NCBI GenBank assembly: GCA_021816925.1
Contig: JAKAWQ010000002.1
Location: 1-64,000 of the forward strand
Length of the DNA: 64,000 bases
Source: Pseudomonadota bacterium
Lineage (GTDB): Bacteria > Pseudomonadota > Alphaproteobacteria > Acetobacterales > Acetobacteraceae
Direction: 5' to 3'
Shown: positions 42,971 to 50,627 of the stretch, in pieces
Layout of the letters: every line of letters begins with the position of its first letter
Numbering within the stretch: position 1 is the first letter of the stretch
Notes under the pieces: generated by a model
Told to the model about the DNA's origin: nothing
Database searches by the model: none
Seen by the model: only the letters and a program-made list of their open reading frames with translations
Position numbers and translations under genes: made by a program

Positions 42971-43777
42971 TCACGCCACCCGTGCGGCTTGCACGTCCCG
43001 TGCGCGGCGTCGCTCCTCGATCAGGCGCTCGAAATCGACCGCCTCGTTCTGCGCGAGGATGTGTACCTTCAGCTCCCGCTCGATCCTCTGCATATCCCCC
43101 GAAGCCAGCGCCGAAAGCAGCGCCCGATGCTCCGCCACCAGTTCGCGCATCGATTTGCCGAGCGTGGACAAGCCGACCACGATGGTGATCTGCCGCGCAA
43201 GCTGCTCCCACATCGCCGACAGCACCTCATTCCCGCTGAGCCGGCAAAGCTCGCGATGGAACGCCGTGTCGGCGCTGCCGCAGCCGTACGCGTCGCGCCG
43301 TGCCGCCGTCACCTCCATCGCATCCACGTGGCCCACCAGTTTCGCCGGCAGCGCGATCCTTCTTCCCCCGCCGCCCACCAGCGCCCGCGCCGCCGTCGTT
43401 TCCAGCGCGACACGCACCTCCAGCGCCTGCTTCAGCCGGCTCTGCGTGAATGGCATCAGGCGGATGCCCTTGTATGCCTCATTCACGACAAGGCCCTGGC
43501 TCTCCAAAAGCCGCAGCGCCTCTCGCACCGGCACCCGGCTGATGCCGAGCCCCCGCGCAATCTCCGCCTCCACGATCCGGTCGCCGGGCAGAATGAGGCC
43601 CCGCGCCGCCCGCGCAACGATCGCCTCCACCGCATGATCCACGAGCGTTCGCGGGCGCAGTTTCTCCCATCCCGGCATCACCGGCACTGGCAAGGCCTCG
43701 GCCGCCTCGGTCGCCGAAATGTTCCCTTCGCTCACGTGGCGCTGCTTCGACACTCGGCCTCTACCCTTCTTTCGCAT
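42971..43777 (-). CDS. GntR family (FadR subfamily) regulator
   Basis: A 268-residue GntR regulator. The winged helix-turn-helix includes 'LILPGDRIVEAEIARGLGIS' and 'RVPVREALRLLESQGLV'. The FCD ligand-binding domain follows, with metal-binding acids and histidines in 'LEVRVALETTAARAL', 'DTAFHRELCRLSGNEVL' and 'MRELVAEHRALLSALASGD'. The ATG at 43777 lies 17 bases from the operator CGTATACAATCATACG, so it should repress itself and the divergent 2-hydroxyacid dehydrogenase gene. The same operator stands before the peptide-binding protein gene at 54861-56465. A GTG nine codons in is an alternative start. Confidence 0.88.
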   Translation of the reverse strand: MRKKGRGRVSKQRHVSEGNISATEAAEALPVPVMPGWEKLRPRTLVDHAVEAIVARAARGLILPGDRIVEAEIARGLGISRVPVREALRLLESQGLVVNEAYKGIRLMPFTQSRLKQALEVRVALETTAARALVGGGGRRIALPAKLVGHVDAMEVTAARRDAYGCGSADTAFHRELCRLSGNEVLSAMWEQLARQITIVVGLSTLGKSMRELVAEHRALLSALASGDMQRIERELKVHILAQNEAVDFERLIEERRRARDVQAARVA

Positions 43778-43794
43778 GCTCGACTATCCTGTCT

Positions 43795-43810
43795 CGTATA
43801 CAATCATACG
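43795..43810. promoter_or_regulatory. GntR operator, copy 1
   Basis: CGTATACAATCATACG: the arms CGTAT and ATACG form a dyad around ACAATC. It is between the gntR gene and the divergent dehydrogenase gene, and recurs identically at 56530-56545. Size and pattern fit FadR-subfamily sites. Confidence 0.75.
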
Positions 43811-43971
43811 GAGCGGCGCAAGCCCGCCTGCCCGCCCCGCCGGGGTCCTACGCGAATCCGGCGCCCTTGCCGCCGGAAATCCCCGACCGCCTCCGGCGAA
43901 CGCCGCTCCCTCCGTGGGCAGCCTCCCTCCGCACGGCTATCTTGGCGCCACGATCGACGAGGAGACCATCC

Positions 43972-44943
43972 TTGCATCCACGCATCATCGTTGCCGCCAA
44001 TCCCCTCCATGATCTCGATGTCATGCTGGAATTGGCCCCTCCCGACTTCGACATCGCCGTCGCGCCCTCCGGAAGCACCGAACTCCTTTCTGCTCTGGCC
44101 GAGGCGGAATTTCTGGTCGGCATGGCCGACACGCCCATGGATCACGCATTCTATCGCAGAGCCCCCCGCCTCAGGCTCGTGCAATTGCTCTCCGCCGGTT
44201 ACGACCGGATCGATATCGAGGCGGCGCGCCGGGCGAAGGTACCCGTCTGCAACAACGGCGGCGCCAATGCGGTCGCGGTCTCCGAGCATGCGCTCCTGCT
44301 GATGCTCGCGGTCTCCCGTCGGCTCCATTGGCTCCATGCGAACGTCCTCGCCGGCCGCTGGCGCGGCAACGACGTCGCCTCCCTCCGCCTCTACGAGCTC
44401 AGCGGCCGCACCCTCGGGATCGTCGGCCTCGGCACGATCGGCAAGAAAACCGCCCGCCTTGCCCGCGCCTTCGGAATGATCGTGCAATATTACGACATCG
44501 TCCGCCTCACCGAAGACCAGGCGGACACGCTCGGCGTGCGTTTCCGCCTCCTCGGGGAGTTGTTGCGCACCTCCGATTTCGTCTCCTTGCACGTGCCGTT
44601 CACGCGTGAAACGAAGCACATGATCGGCGCCGACGAGCTGAGCCTGATGAAAAGGACGGCGTATCTTATCAACACCTGCCGGGGCCCGGTCGTCGATGAG
44701 TGTGCGCTCCACGCCGCGCTCGCCAACGGTTCCATCGCCGGCGCCGGGCTCGACGTGTTCGAGCAGGAGCCTCCCGAAACCAACAACCCGCTGTTCGCCT
44801 TGCCCAACGTCGTCCTTTCCCCCCACTTCGCCGGCGGCACGCTGGAAAGCCAGTACGCCCGCTTCCGTAACGCGTTCGACAATGTCCGGCGCGTCGCGCG
44901 CGGCAGAGCGCCTTTGTGGCTGATACCGGAACTGGTGGGCTGA
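43972..44943 (+). CDS. D-isomer-specific 2-hydroxyacid dehydrogenase
   Basis: A 323-residue NAD-dependent dehydrogenase. 'LSAGYDRIDIEAARRAKVPV' and 'GGANAVAVSEHALLLMLA' form the front domain, the nucleotide motif is 'LGIVGLGTIGKKTARLA', and the catalytic Arg, Glu and His are in 'INTCRGPVVDE', 'DVFEQEPPE' and 'VVLSPHFAGGT'. The start is a TTG at 43972 preceded by GAGGAG. It diverges from the GntR gene across the shared operator. It would interconvert a 2-keto acid and a D-2-hydroxy acid, fitting a pathway with the enolase-superfamily enzyme and MlrC. Confidence 0.88.
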   Translation: MHPRIIVAANPLHDLDVMLELAPPDFDIAVAPSGSTELLSALAEAEFLVGMADTPMDHAFYRRAPRLRLVQLLSAGYDRIDIEAARRAKVPVCNNGGANAVAVSEHALLLMLAVSRRLHWLHANVLAGRWRGNDVASLRLYELSGRTLGIVGLGTIGKKTARLARAFGMIVQYYDIVRLTEDQADTLGVRFRLLGELLRTSDFVSLHVPFTRETKHMIGADELSLMKRTAYLINTCRGPVVDECALHAALANGSIAGAGLDVFEQEPPETNNPLFALPNVVLSPHFAGGTLESQYARFRNAFDNVRRVARGRAPLWLIPELVG

Positions 44944-45143
44944 TACCGGCCCGCGCAGTCATCGCCACGCGGCGCATCGGCAATTTGACCCACCCGGGAC
45001 TCCGCCTCTGACCCCCATCGAAACGGCCAATGTCGGTTCAGAACAGCACTGTCGTCGATCGACCGCAGGGGTGCCAGCAGGAGTGCAGCCCGTTGAATAT
45101 GCTGAGCCTCCGGATATATCACTGGAAATAGCCCGAGATCACT

Positions 45144-45443
45144 GTGTGCCCCTCTCAGAAGCGCGCAATTCAGAATTACCGCAGCCGCCTCAGCGAGCGC
45201 GGCCTTGTGCGCTTTGAGGTGCTGGGCCGCGACGCCGACCGCAATCTGATCCGTTCTCTCGCGCGGCGACTGGCGGAGGGCGGTCCCGAGGCCTCGCGCC
45301 TACGCGCCGCCGTGAGCCACAGCATCGCTGGAGAGCCGCCGAAGAAGGGCGGCATTCTGGCTGCGCTGCGTCGCTCCCCCCTCGTCGGCACCCACCTGGA
45401 CGTGGCCCGTCCCCCAGAAGAAGGACGTAGCGCCGAGATCTGA
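45144..45443 (+). CDS. Antitoxin of a VapBC-type pair
   Basis: A 99-residue antitoxin of the family usually paired with PIN-domain toxins ('LVRFEVLGRDADRNLIRSLA', 'LRAAVSHSIAGEPPKKGGIL', 'ALRRSPLVGTHLDVARPPEE'). It starts with a GTG. Its C-terminus ends inside an 18-base tandem duplication that separates its stop from the toxin start, whereas such pairs normally overlap. Confidence 0.75.
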   Translation: MCPSQKRAIQNYRSRLSERGLVRFEVLGRDADRNLIRSLARRLAEGGPEASRLRAAVSHSIAGEPPKKGGILAALRRSPLVGTHLDVARPPEEGRSAEI

Positions 45444-45461
45444 CGTAGCGCCAAGATCTGA
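45426..45461 (+). repeat. 18-base tandem duplication at the antitoxin/toxin junction
   Basis: CGTAGCGCCGAGATCTGA at 45426-45443 is followed at once by CGTAGCGCCAAGATCTGA at 45444-45461, one mismatch. Each copy carries a TGA; the second would have overlapped the toxin ATG as TGATG in the ancestral arrangement. Confidence 0.85.
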
Positions 45462-45892
45462 TGCGGTATCTGCTTGATACAAACATCATCAGCAACATCA
45501 CGAAGGCATCGCCCTCGGAGTCGTTGCTGGAGTGGATGGCGCAGCAGGATGACGACGATCTCTACATCATTTCGCTGACGCTCGCGGAAATCCGTCACGG
45601 CGTGCCGGAGAAACCCGCGGACAAACGGCGTGATCAGTTTGAGGCGTGGTTTGGCGGGCCGGAAGAACCGCAAGCCCTGTTCGCCGGCCGCGTGCTTCCG
45701 TTCGACGAGGCGGCCGCCCTGATATGAACGCGCCTCATGGCTAAGGGCAAAGCCAAGGGCCAGCGTCGCAGCGCGCTCGATACGATCATTGCCGCTGTCG
45801 CTGAAGCGAACGGCTGCATCTTCGTTACCGACAACGAGAGGGACTTTGGCGGCACCGGGACGATCAACCCCGTTCGGGGGGCCCAGCGATGA
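45461..45892 (+). pseudogene. vapC: PIN-domain toxin gene with in-frame TGA
   Basis: A PIN-domain ribonuclease toxin ('MRYLLDTNIISNIT', 'ISLTLAEIRHGV', then beyond the stop 'SALDTIIAAVAEANGCIFVT' and 'DNERDFGGTG'). The acidic residues of the active site are spread on both sides of a TGA at 45725-45727, where a tryptophan codon is expected. The reading frame continues intact to a second TGA at 45890-45892, giving 143 codons, the normal family length. So a single nonsense change has cut the toxin to 88 residues. Confidence 0.85.
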
Positions 45893-46095
45893 CGAACATC
45901 CGCTCCATCGACATGATGTTCCTCGACGATGCCTTTGACATGGGCGGCGGCTATCTCCTCGATTTCTCTGACCGTACCTTCGCGCAGTTCTTCGCTGACG
46001 AGCTCAACATCGATAGCGACGATCCGCTCTATGCGCCGAGCCGCAGCTCCAAGGGCAAACGCCCGCGTTCGATCGCCCTAGGCTCGCCCAGATAA
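45889..46095 (+). pseudogene. 5' fragment of an abortive-infection-like gene
   Basis: A 68-residue frame whose ATG overlaps the toxin stop. 'MFLDDAFDMGGGYLLDFSDR' and 'TFAQFFADELNIDSDD' followed by 'SSKGKR' resemble the N-terminal domain of AbiJ-like abortive-infection proteins. The match ends abruptly at about 46066, just before an insertion-sequence fragment. Family assignment is from memory of the pattern and is tentative. Confidence 0.45.
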
Positions 46096-46118
46096 CGAAT
46101 GTCAAATCGCTTCGAAGC

Positions 46119-46257
46119 CTGCCCCCCGGTTTGGAAGTGGGCCCCCGGGGCCGGACAGGGTCAGGCGGCTGCTTTGACCAGGGTGCGGGCGTGTTGTTCC
46201 TCGAACTGCGCCGGGCTCCAGTAGCCGAGCGCTGAGTGCAGGCGTCGCTTGTTGTGG
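46119..46257 (-). mobile_element. IS3-type insertion sequence remnant
   Basis: The minus strand at 46161-46257 encodes the very end of an IS3-family transposase: 'HNKRRLHSALGYWSPAQFEE' and 'QHARTLVKAAA' then stop, including the last catalytic-domain residues. Beyond the stop, 46119-46146 (TGCCCCCCGGTTTGGAAGTG...) could be the terminal inverted repeat. Only about 140 bases remain; the other end is missing. Confidence 0.8.
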
Positions 46258-46756
46258 GGCTGTGGGTAAGTGGCGCGCCGGAGCAGCCGCCATAGGCCAA
46301 AAGGAAGGGGCACGACACAACGTCAGAGGAAGTGGCCTTGGACGCGAAACGCGCCCCTCAGGGAGCCATATTGCGAGCGAATTTACACCTCCTCCTATAG
46401 ATCGATCCATGACCGTGTCGAGAGCGACTTGTTCAGAGGTTCCCTACCACCAAAATTCCGTTGCGGCCTGCAACGCTTTCTTGCGCACCGCAGCGGTAAA
46501 TGAGCCACCACGCGAAGAGGTTAGCGCGATCGTCGGCAAACCCGTAGGATCGACATCGAACAAATTCGAGGATCTCCAGTCTCAGCAACGCGCAGCACGC
46601 GCGTCGAAGCAAGTTAGGTGCGAAGCAGCGAAAGTTACCCACCGAAACCGAAACGGGTTGTGTACCACGGCCGAACTCGGCCCGCCCAAAGCTAACGTCC
46701 TGGATGAGCCGAACTGAGCCGTGTGGGACTGAATGCGGGGACGGCCGCCTTTGGCG
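46258..46756. other. Lower-GC region without a supported gene
   Basis: About 500 bases beside the insertion-sequence remnant. Composition is visibly more A+T-rich than the surroundings. An open frame of 151 codons exists on the plus strand and shorter ones on the minus strand, but none shows a domain, hydrophobic pattern or good start. Probably leftover mobile DNA. Confidence 0.5.
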
Positions 46757-47644
46757 CTACCGGGCCGCCGGCGCGAACCGCCTCTCCACGGCCCGCCACT
46801 TCGCCACCTCGACTGCCTCGTCCAGCACGGCCCGCGCCCCCGCATGCCCCGCCATCGGCAAAACCGCGCTCCGCCCCTCCCCGTACGCGCGAAGCTCGGC
46901 CAGGAACCCCGCCATCGCCGCCGTCGCGCGAAAGATCAGCGAGGCCGGAAACGTCACCAGCCCGTACCCCATCTCCCCGAGCGCCGCCGGCGAGAGCCAC
47001 GGCGTGTCCCCGCCCTCGAACATCGCCGCCGCCTGCAGCGCGCTCCCGAGCGCCCGCCCCGCCCGCGCGTATTCCTCCTCCGTCCGCAGCCCGGCGATGA
47101 ACGCCCCGTCCGCACCGACCCTTAGGAACCGCTCCGCGCGCTCGAGCGCCGCCTCGAACCCCAGCACGCCACGCGCATCCGTCCGCCCGAGGATCATCAT
47201 CTCCCCGTCGGCCCGCGCCGCCAGCGCCGCTCCGAGCTTGGCCTCCATCAGCCTCTCCTCGACAACGCCCCGCGCCGTCTCCGCCCGCTGTTGCTTGCTC
47301 TCCCGCAACTGGTCCTCGATCAGAACCGCGCCTACGCCGAGTGCCGCATACGCCTCGACCATCCGGACAACGCTCTTCGCGTCCCCGTAGCCGTCATCGC
47401 CGTCGGCCAGGAACGGCAGTGCCGTCGCCGCCCCGATGTCCCGGATCCCCGCCGCCATGTCGGCCAGCCCGATGAGACCAAGATCTGGCAATCCGTAGCG
47501 CGCCGCCAGCATCGCCGAGCCGCCGATCGCGAAGGCCCGGAACCCCGCTCGAGCGATCAGCCGCGCCGCCAGCGCATCGTGGGCCAGCGGCATAGAGAGC
47601 GGCCGCTCTGCCGCCAGCGCCGCCCGCAACGTTCCTCGCTGCAT
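46757..47644 (-). CDS. Isocitrate lyase/PEP mutase family protein
   Basis: A 295-residue barrel enzyme of the isocitrate lyase/phosphoenolpyruvate mutase superfamily. Landmarks: 'LAHDALAARLIARAGFRAFA', 'FLADGDDGYGDAKSVVRMVE' (metal-binding acids; many members read DADTGYG) and 'GAVLIEDQ'. The lyase cysteine motif KKCGH is not present ('LRESKQQRAET' occupies the place), so it is not a true isocitrate lyase; a C-C or P-C bond lyase or an oxaloacetate decarboxylase-like role is more likely. It is the last gene of an NMT1-type ABC transporter operon, 43 bases after the permease. Confidence 0.82.
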   Translation of the reverse strand: MQRGTLRAALAAERPLSMPLAHDALAARLIARAGFRAFAIGGSAMLAARYGLPDLGLIGLADMAAGIRDIGAATALPFLADGDDGYGDAKSVVRMVEAYAALGVGAVLIEDQLRESKQQRAETARGVVEERLMEAKLGAALAARADGEMMILGRTDARGVLGFEAALERAERFLRVGADGAFIAGLRTEEEYARAGRALGSALQAAAMFEGGDTPWLSPAALGEMGYGLVTFPASLIFRATAAMAGFLAELRAYGEGRSAVLPMAGHAGARAVLDEAVEVAKWRAVERRFAPAAR

Positions 47645-47687
47645 CGCCCCTCTCTCTCCGAAAAATCGCCGCCCGCTTGGCGCTTCC

Positions 47688-48458
47688 TTAGTGCCCCGCT
47701 CCCGGCTCGCCGCGCCAGGCCAGCAGCCGCCGCTCCACGATCAGCACCGCGTAGTACATCGCCATTGCCAGCACCCCCATCACCAGCAGCGCCGTCACCG
47801 CCCCGGTCATGTCGATGATGTTGAGCGAATTGGTGATGTACCAGCCGAGCCCAGCGCTCGCGCCCACCAGTTCCCCCACCACCGCCCCGGTCAGTGCCAG
47901 CCCGATCCCGATCTTGATCGAGGCCAGCAGCCACGGCACCAGCGAAGGCAGCACCACGGTGCGCAGCATCTGCCACCGGCTCGCCCGCATACTTCTCAGC
48001 ACATCCACGAGATCCGCATCGATGCTCGCGATTCCCTCGCGCGTGTTGAACAGCACCACCACGAACACGATCGAGACCGCGAGCATCACCTTCGACAGGA
48101 TCCCGATCCCGAACCACACCACAAAGAACGGCCCGAGCGCCACCCGCGGCAGCCCGTTGATCCCGACCACATAGGGGTCGAGCACGGTCGCCGCGAACCG
48201 CGAGCGCGCCATCAGCACCCCGCCCGCAACCCCCACCACGAGCCCAAGCGCAAGCCCGCCGACTGTCTCCTCGAGCGTCGGCACGAGGTTGTGCCAGAGC
48301 ACGCCGTTGCCTGCGATCTCGACGATCCGACGCGCCACCAGAACCGGCGTGCTGACCAGCGCCCGCGCCCCCGGCACCGCGCTCCCCGCCGCCTGCCACC
48401 CCGCCACCAGCAGTGCCGCCAAGCCCCAACTTGCCGCCCGCGGCACCGCCCCCCTCAT
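47688..48458 (-). CDS. ABC transporter permease (SsuC/NMT1 type)
   Basis: A 256-residue inner-membrane permease with about six helices and the BPD_transp_1 coupling motif 'DVLRSMRASRWQMLRTVVLP' near residue 150. 'GLGWYITNSLNIIDMTGAV' is typical of the nitrate/sulfonate/thiamine-precursor subgroup. The ATG at 48458 overlaps the TGA of the ATPase gene (ATGA). Confidence 0.88.
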   Translation of the reverse strand: MRGAVPRAASWGLAALLVAGWQAAGSAVPGARALVSTPVLVARRIVEIAGNGVLWHNLVPTLEETVGGLALGLVVGVAGGVLMARSRFAATVLDPYVVGINGLPRVALGPFFVVWFGIGILSKVMLAVSIVFVVVLFNTREGIASIDADLVDVLRSMRASRWQMLRTVVLPSLVPWLLASIKIGIGLALTGAVVGELVGASAGLGWYITNSLNIIDMTGAVTALLVMGVLAMAMYYAVLIVERRLLAWRGEPGAGH

Positions 48459-49279
48459 GCCCAGCCCCTCATCACACAACCTCTCACGCCACCGCTCCCG
48501 CCCGCGGCACCGCCCCCATGGCTGTAGCCGAGCGCGTCCCACACCGCCTGCTGTCGCTCCTTGAAGCCCGACGCGAACCGGCTCGCGTAGTAGTCCCGGG
48601 GCCGCGCCAGCCCGACCTCGATCGTGCGGACGATCCGCCCCGGCCCGCGCGACATCACCAGCACGCGGTCCGCCAGCGTCACCGCCTCCTCGATGTCGTG
48701 CGTCACGAACAGCACCGTCTGCCCGGACTGCGCGAGAATCTCGAGAAAGAAGTTCCCCACCTGGATCCGCGTCTGGGCATCGAGCGCGGTGAACGATTCG
48801 TCCATCAGGAACACCGCCGGGTCGTACGCCAGCGCCCGCGCCAAAGCGACCCGCTTGCGCATGCCGCCCGACAGCTGCCCTGGAAACTTCTCGCTCGCCT
48901 CCCCAAGCCCCACCCGCTCCAGAAGCGCCCTCGCTCGCCCCTTCGCCGCCGTCGCCCGCTCGCCAGAAAGCCGAAGCGCCACCTCGATATTCCCGCTCGC
49001 CGTCCGCCACGGCAGCAGCGCGTCAGACTGGAACACGAACCCCACGCGCGTCTCCGCCCCGCCGCTGAGCGTAACCTCGCCCGCGGCAAGCGGCACCAGC
49101 CCCGCGATCGCCTTGAGTAGCGTCGACTTCCCGCACCCGCTCGGCCCGACGATCGCCACAAACTCCCCGGCCTCGACCGCGAAGCTCACCCCCTCGACCG
49201 CCGGTCCTGCCTCGCCCGCGGCTCCCGGATAGCGAACTGAAACCTCGCGAACCGAAACGCTCGCCCGGCGCGCGCTCAC
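48455..49279 (-). CDS. ABC transporter ATP-binding protein (SsuB/TauB type)
   Basis: A 274-residue ATPase: Walker A 'GPSGCGKSTL', Q-loop 'FVFQSDALLPWRT', signature 'LSGGMRKRVALARAL', Walker B 'VFLMDESFTALD' and 'VTHDIEEAV'. The GTG at 49279 overlaps the stop of the binding-protein gene. It energises import with the permease downstream. Confidence 0.9.
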   Translation of the reverse strand: MSARRASVSVREVSVRYPGAAGEAGPAVEGVSFAVEAGEFVAIVGPSGCGKSTLLKAIAGLVPLAAGEVTLSGGAETRVGFVFQSDALLPWRTASGNIEVALRLSGERATAAKGRARALLERVGLGEASEKFPGQLSGGMRKRVALARALAYDPAVFLMDESFTALDAQTRIQVGNFFLEILAQSGQTVLFVTHDIEEAVTLADRVLVMSRGPGRIVRTIEVGLARPRDYYASRFASGFKERQQAVWDALGYSHGGGAAGGSGGVRGCVMRGWA

Positions 49280-50274
49280 CCGCCCGATTTCGGTGCCGGC
49301 CAGTAGCGCGTCACCGCCTCGTAGCTCGGGAAGTTCGAGGTCGGAAAATCCCCCGAATGCAGCAGCACATCCTTGCACGCCGCATAGAGGGAAGGCGGAA
49401 ACGCCGTCTCCTTCCACTCGTATTTCATGTAGAAGGCGAGCTCCGATTTCACCACCGACTCGCTCGTCCCCTGGCCCCAGTACTTCATCGCCGTCCGGAG
49501 CGTGTACGCGGGATCCGCATACATCTTCTTAACCGCCGCGTTGTACGCCTCCATGAACAGCCGGAACGGCTCCGGATCGGCCTTGAGCTTCCGGCTGCGT
49601 ACCATGAACACGTTCTGCGCATACGGATACTGCCGGAAATCGAACACCATCTGCACGCGCCCGCTGCTCAGGCCCTCGTCGAGTGCCGGGCTGAACACCG
49701 TGCCCGCCGCCACGCTTCCCTTCAGCACCGCCTGCAGGATGGTCTCCGGCGGCCCAAGCGGCACGATCCGGACCTCGCTCGGGCTCATGTGCGCCTTGGT
49801 GATCAGCGCCCACTTCAGCACCACCTCGCTCGCCGCGCCCGCGCCCGTGATGGCAACGTTCTTGCCCTTGAGATCAGTGAGCGTGTGGTAGGGCGAGCCC
49901 TTCTTCGCGATCAGCCCGTAGAGCATGTTGGTCATGTTGGTGCCGATGATCGTGACTCCCCCCGGCACCGCATCGGCCTGCGCGAGGCGAAGCGGCGTAT
50001 CCGCCCCCACCATCGCGATATCGCCGGTGCCGCCTTCAAATTCCGTCGCCAGCCCGCCGCCGCCCGTGACCGTCACCAAGCCGATTTTCAGATGATACTG
50101 GCCAGCGAAGTCGGCAATCGCGTTGCGCAGCGGCAGGTCGAAGAAGCCCGGCGTCGATTCCAGCACCGTGATGCCGAACGGTTTGCCCGCCGGTGCGGCC
50201 CGCGCCCCCGCCGCAACCAGAACCGCCGCCATCCCGGCGAGCAGCCAGAATCCCCAACGCATCTCTCGCTTCAT
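49276..50274 (-). CDS. ABC transporter substrate-binding protein, NMT1/SsuA type
   Basis: A 332-residue periplasmic binding protein with a signal peptide ('MKREMRWGFWLLAGMAAVLV', cleaved after 'ARAAPA'). The body is the NMT1/THI5-like fold ('GITVLESTPGFFDLPLRNAI', 'GDIAMVGADTPLRLAQAD', 'LKGKNVAITGAGAASEVVLK'), used for sulfonates, nitrate, aromatic acids or pyrimidines. The ATG at 50274 has GGGAGG upstream. First gene of a four-gene operon ending with the PEP-mutase-family lyase, hinting that the cargo is a substrate of that lyase. Confidence 0.85.
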   Translation of the reverse strand: MKREMRWGFWLLAGMAAVLVAAGARAAPAGKPFGITVLESTPGFFDLPLRNAIADFAGQYHLKIGLVTVTGGGGLATEFEGGTGDIAMVGADTPLRLAQADAVPGGVTIIGTNMTNMLYGLIAKKGSPYHTLTDLKGKNVAITGAGAASEVVLKWALITKAHMSPSEVRIVPLGPPETILQAVLKGSVAAGTVFSPALDEGLSSGRVQMVFDFRQYPYAQNVFMVRSRKLKADPEPFRLFMEAYNAAVKKMYADPAYTLRTAMKYWGQGTSESVVKSELAFYMKYEWKETAFPPSLYAACKDVLLHSGDFPTSNFPSYEAVTRYWPAPKSGG

Positions 50275-50627
50275 CGCCACGCCCTCCCGCAAACTTTCGC
50301 CGGCCGGAACGAGTCCTGGCCCTTTGTTGGCCTTGGCGAGTATCACCCGCCCGCCACGCGCCGGCAATCCCCCACCTCCTGACGCTGCTCCCAAGTTTCA
50401 TCCGGTTGCGACTGGAGTCTGGTGGTTGTCATCATGCACCGTCGGAGCAACGGGCCAAGGCGCAGAGCCATTGAGAAGCGCAGCGCCCTTGGCCCATTCC
50501 CGGTCCACTCAAGAACGAACCCTCGTGCCGCTTTCATCGCAAGCCGGCACAGAGGCCTTGTCTTGGTGCCCGGTTCACGCGACGAAAGGTGCCCGCTCCG
50601 CGCGCCGCTCTCCTCTGCGGTCGGATA
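50275..50627. other. Intergenic region with an inverted repeat
   Basis: About 350 bases upstream of the NMT1-type operon. It carries an imperfect 12-13 base inverted repeat (50452-50495). No gene is supported; the short frames lack any protein character. Confidence 0.5.
50452..50495. repeat. Imperfect inverted repeat, 12-13 base arms
   Basis: GGGCCAAGGCGC (50452-50463) and GCGCCCTTGGCCC (50483-50495) are complementary with one extra C. No T-run follows on either strand, so it is probably not an intrinsic terminator. Confidence 0.6.

Noticed and set aside
41891-44302. An 803-codon plus-strand frame
   Set aside because: Antisense to the enolase-superfamily and GntR genes, both of which have complete motifs on the minus strand.
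45725-45727. TGA in the PIN toxin gene as a selenocysteine or read-through codon
   Set aside because: No selenocysteine-type hairpin follows, the expected residue is Trp, and PIN toxins do not contain selenocysteine. A nonsense change is simpler.
46262-46717. A 151-codon plus-strand frame beside the insertion-sequence remnant
   Set aside because: No ribosome site, domain or hydrophobic pattern; composition differs from real genes here and it abuts mobile DNA.
50452-50495. Inverted repeat as an intrinsic terminator
   Set aside because: No run of T follows on either strand and the loop is about 19 bases.
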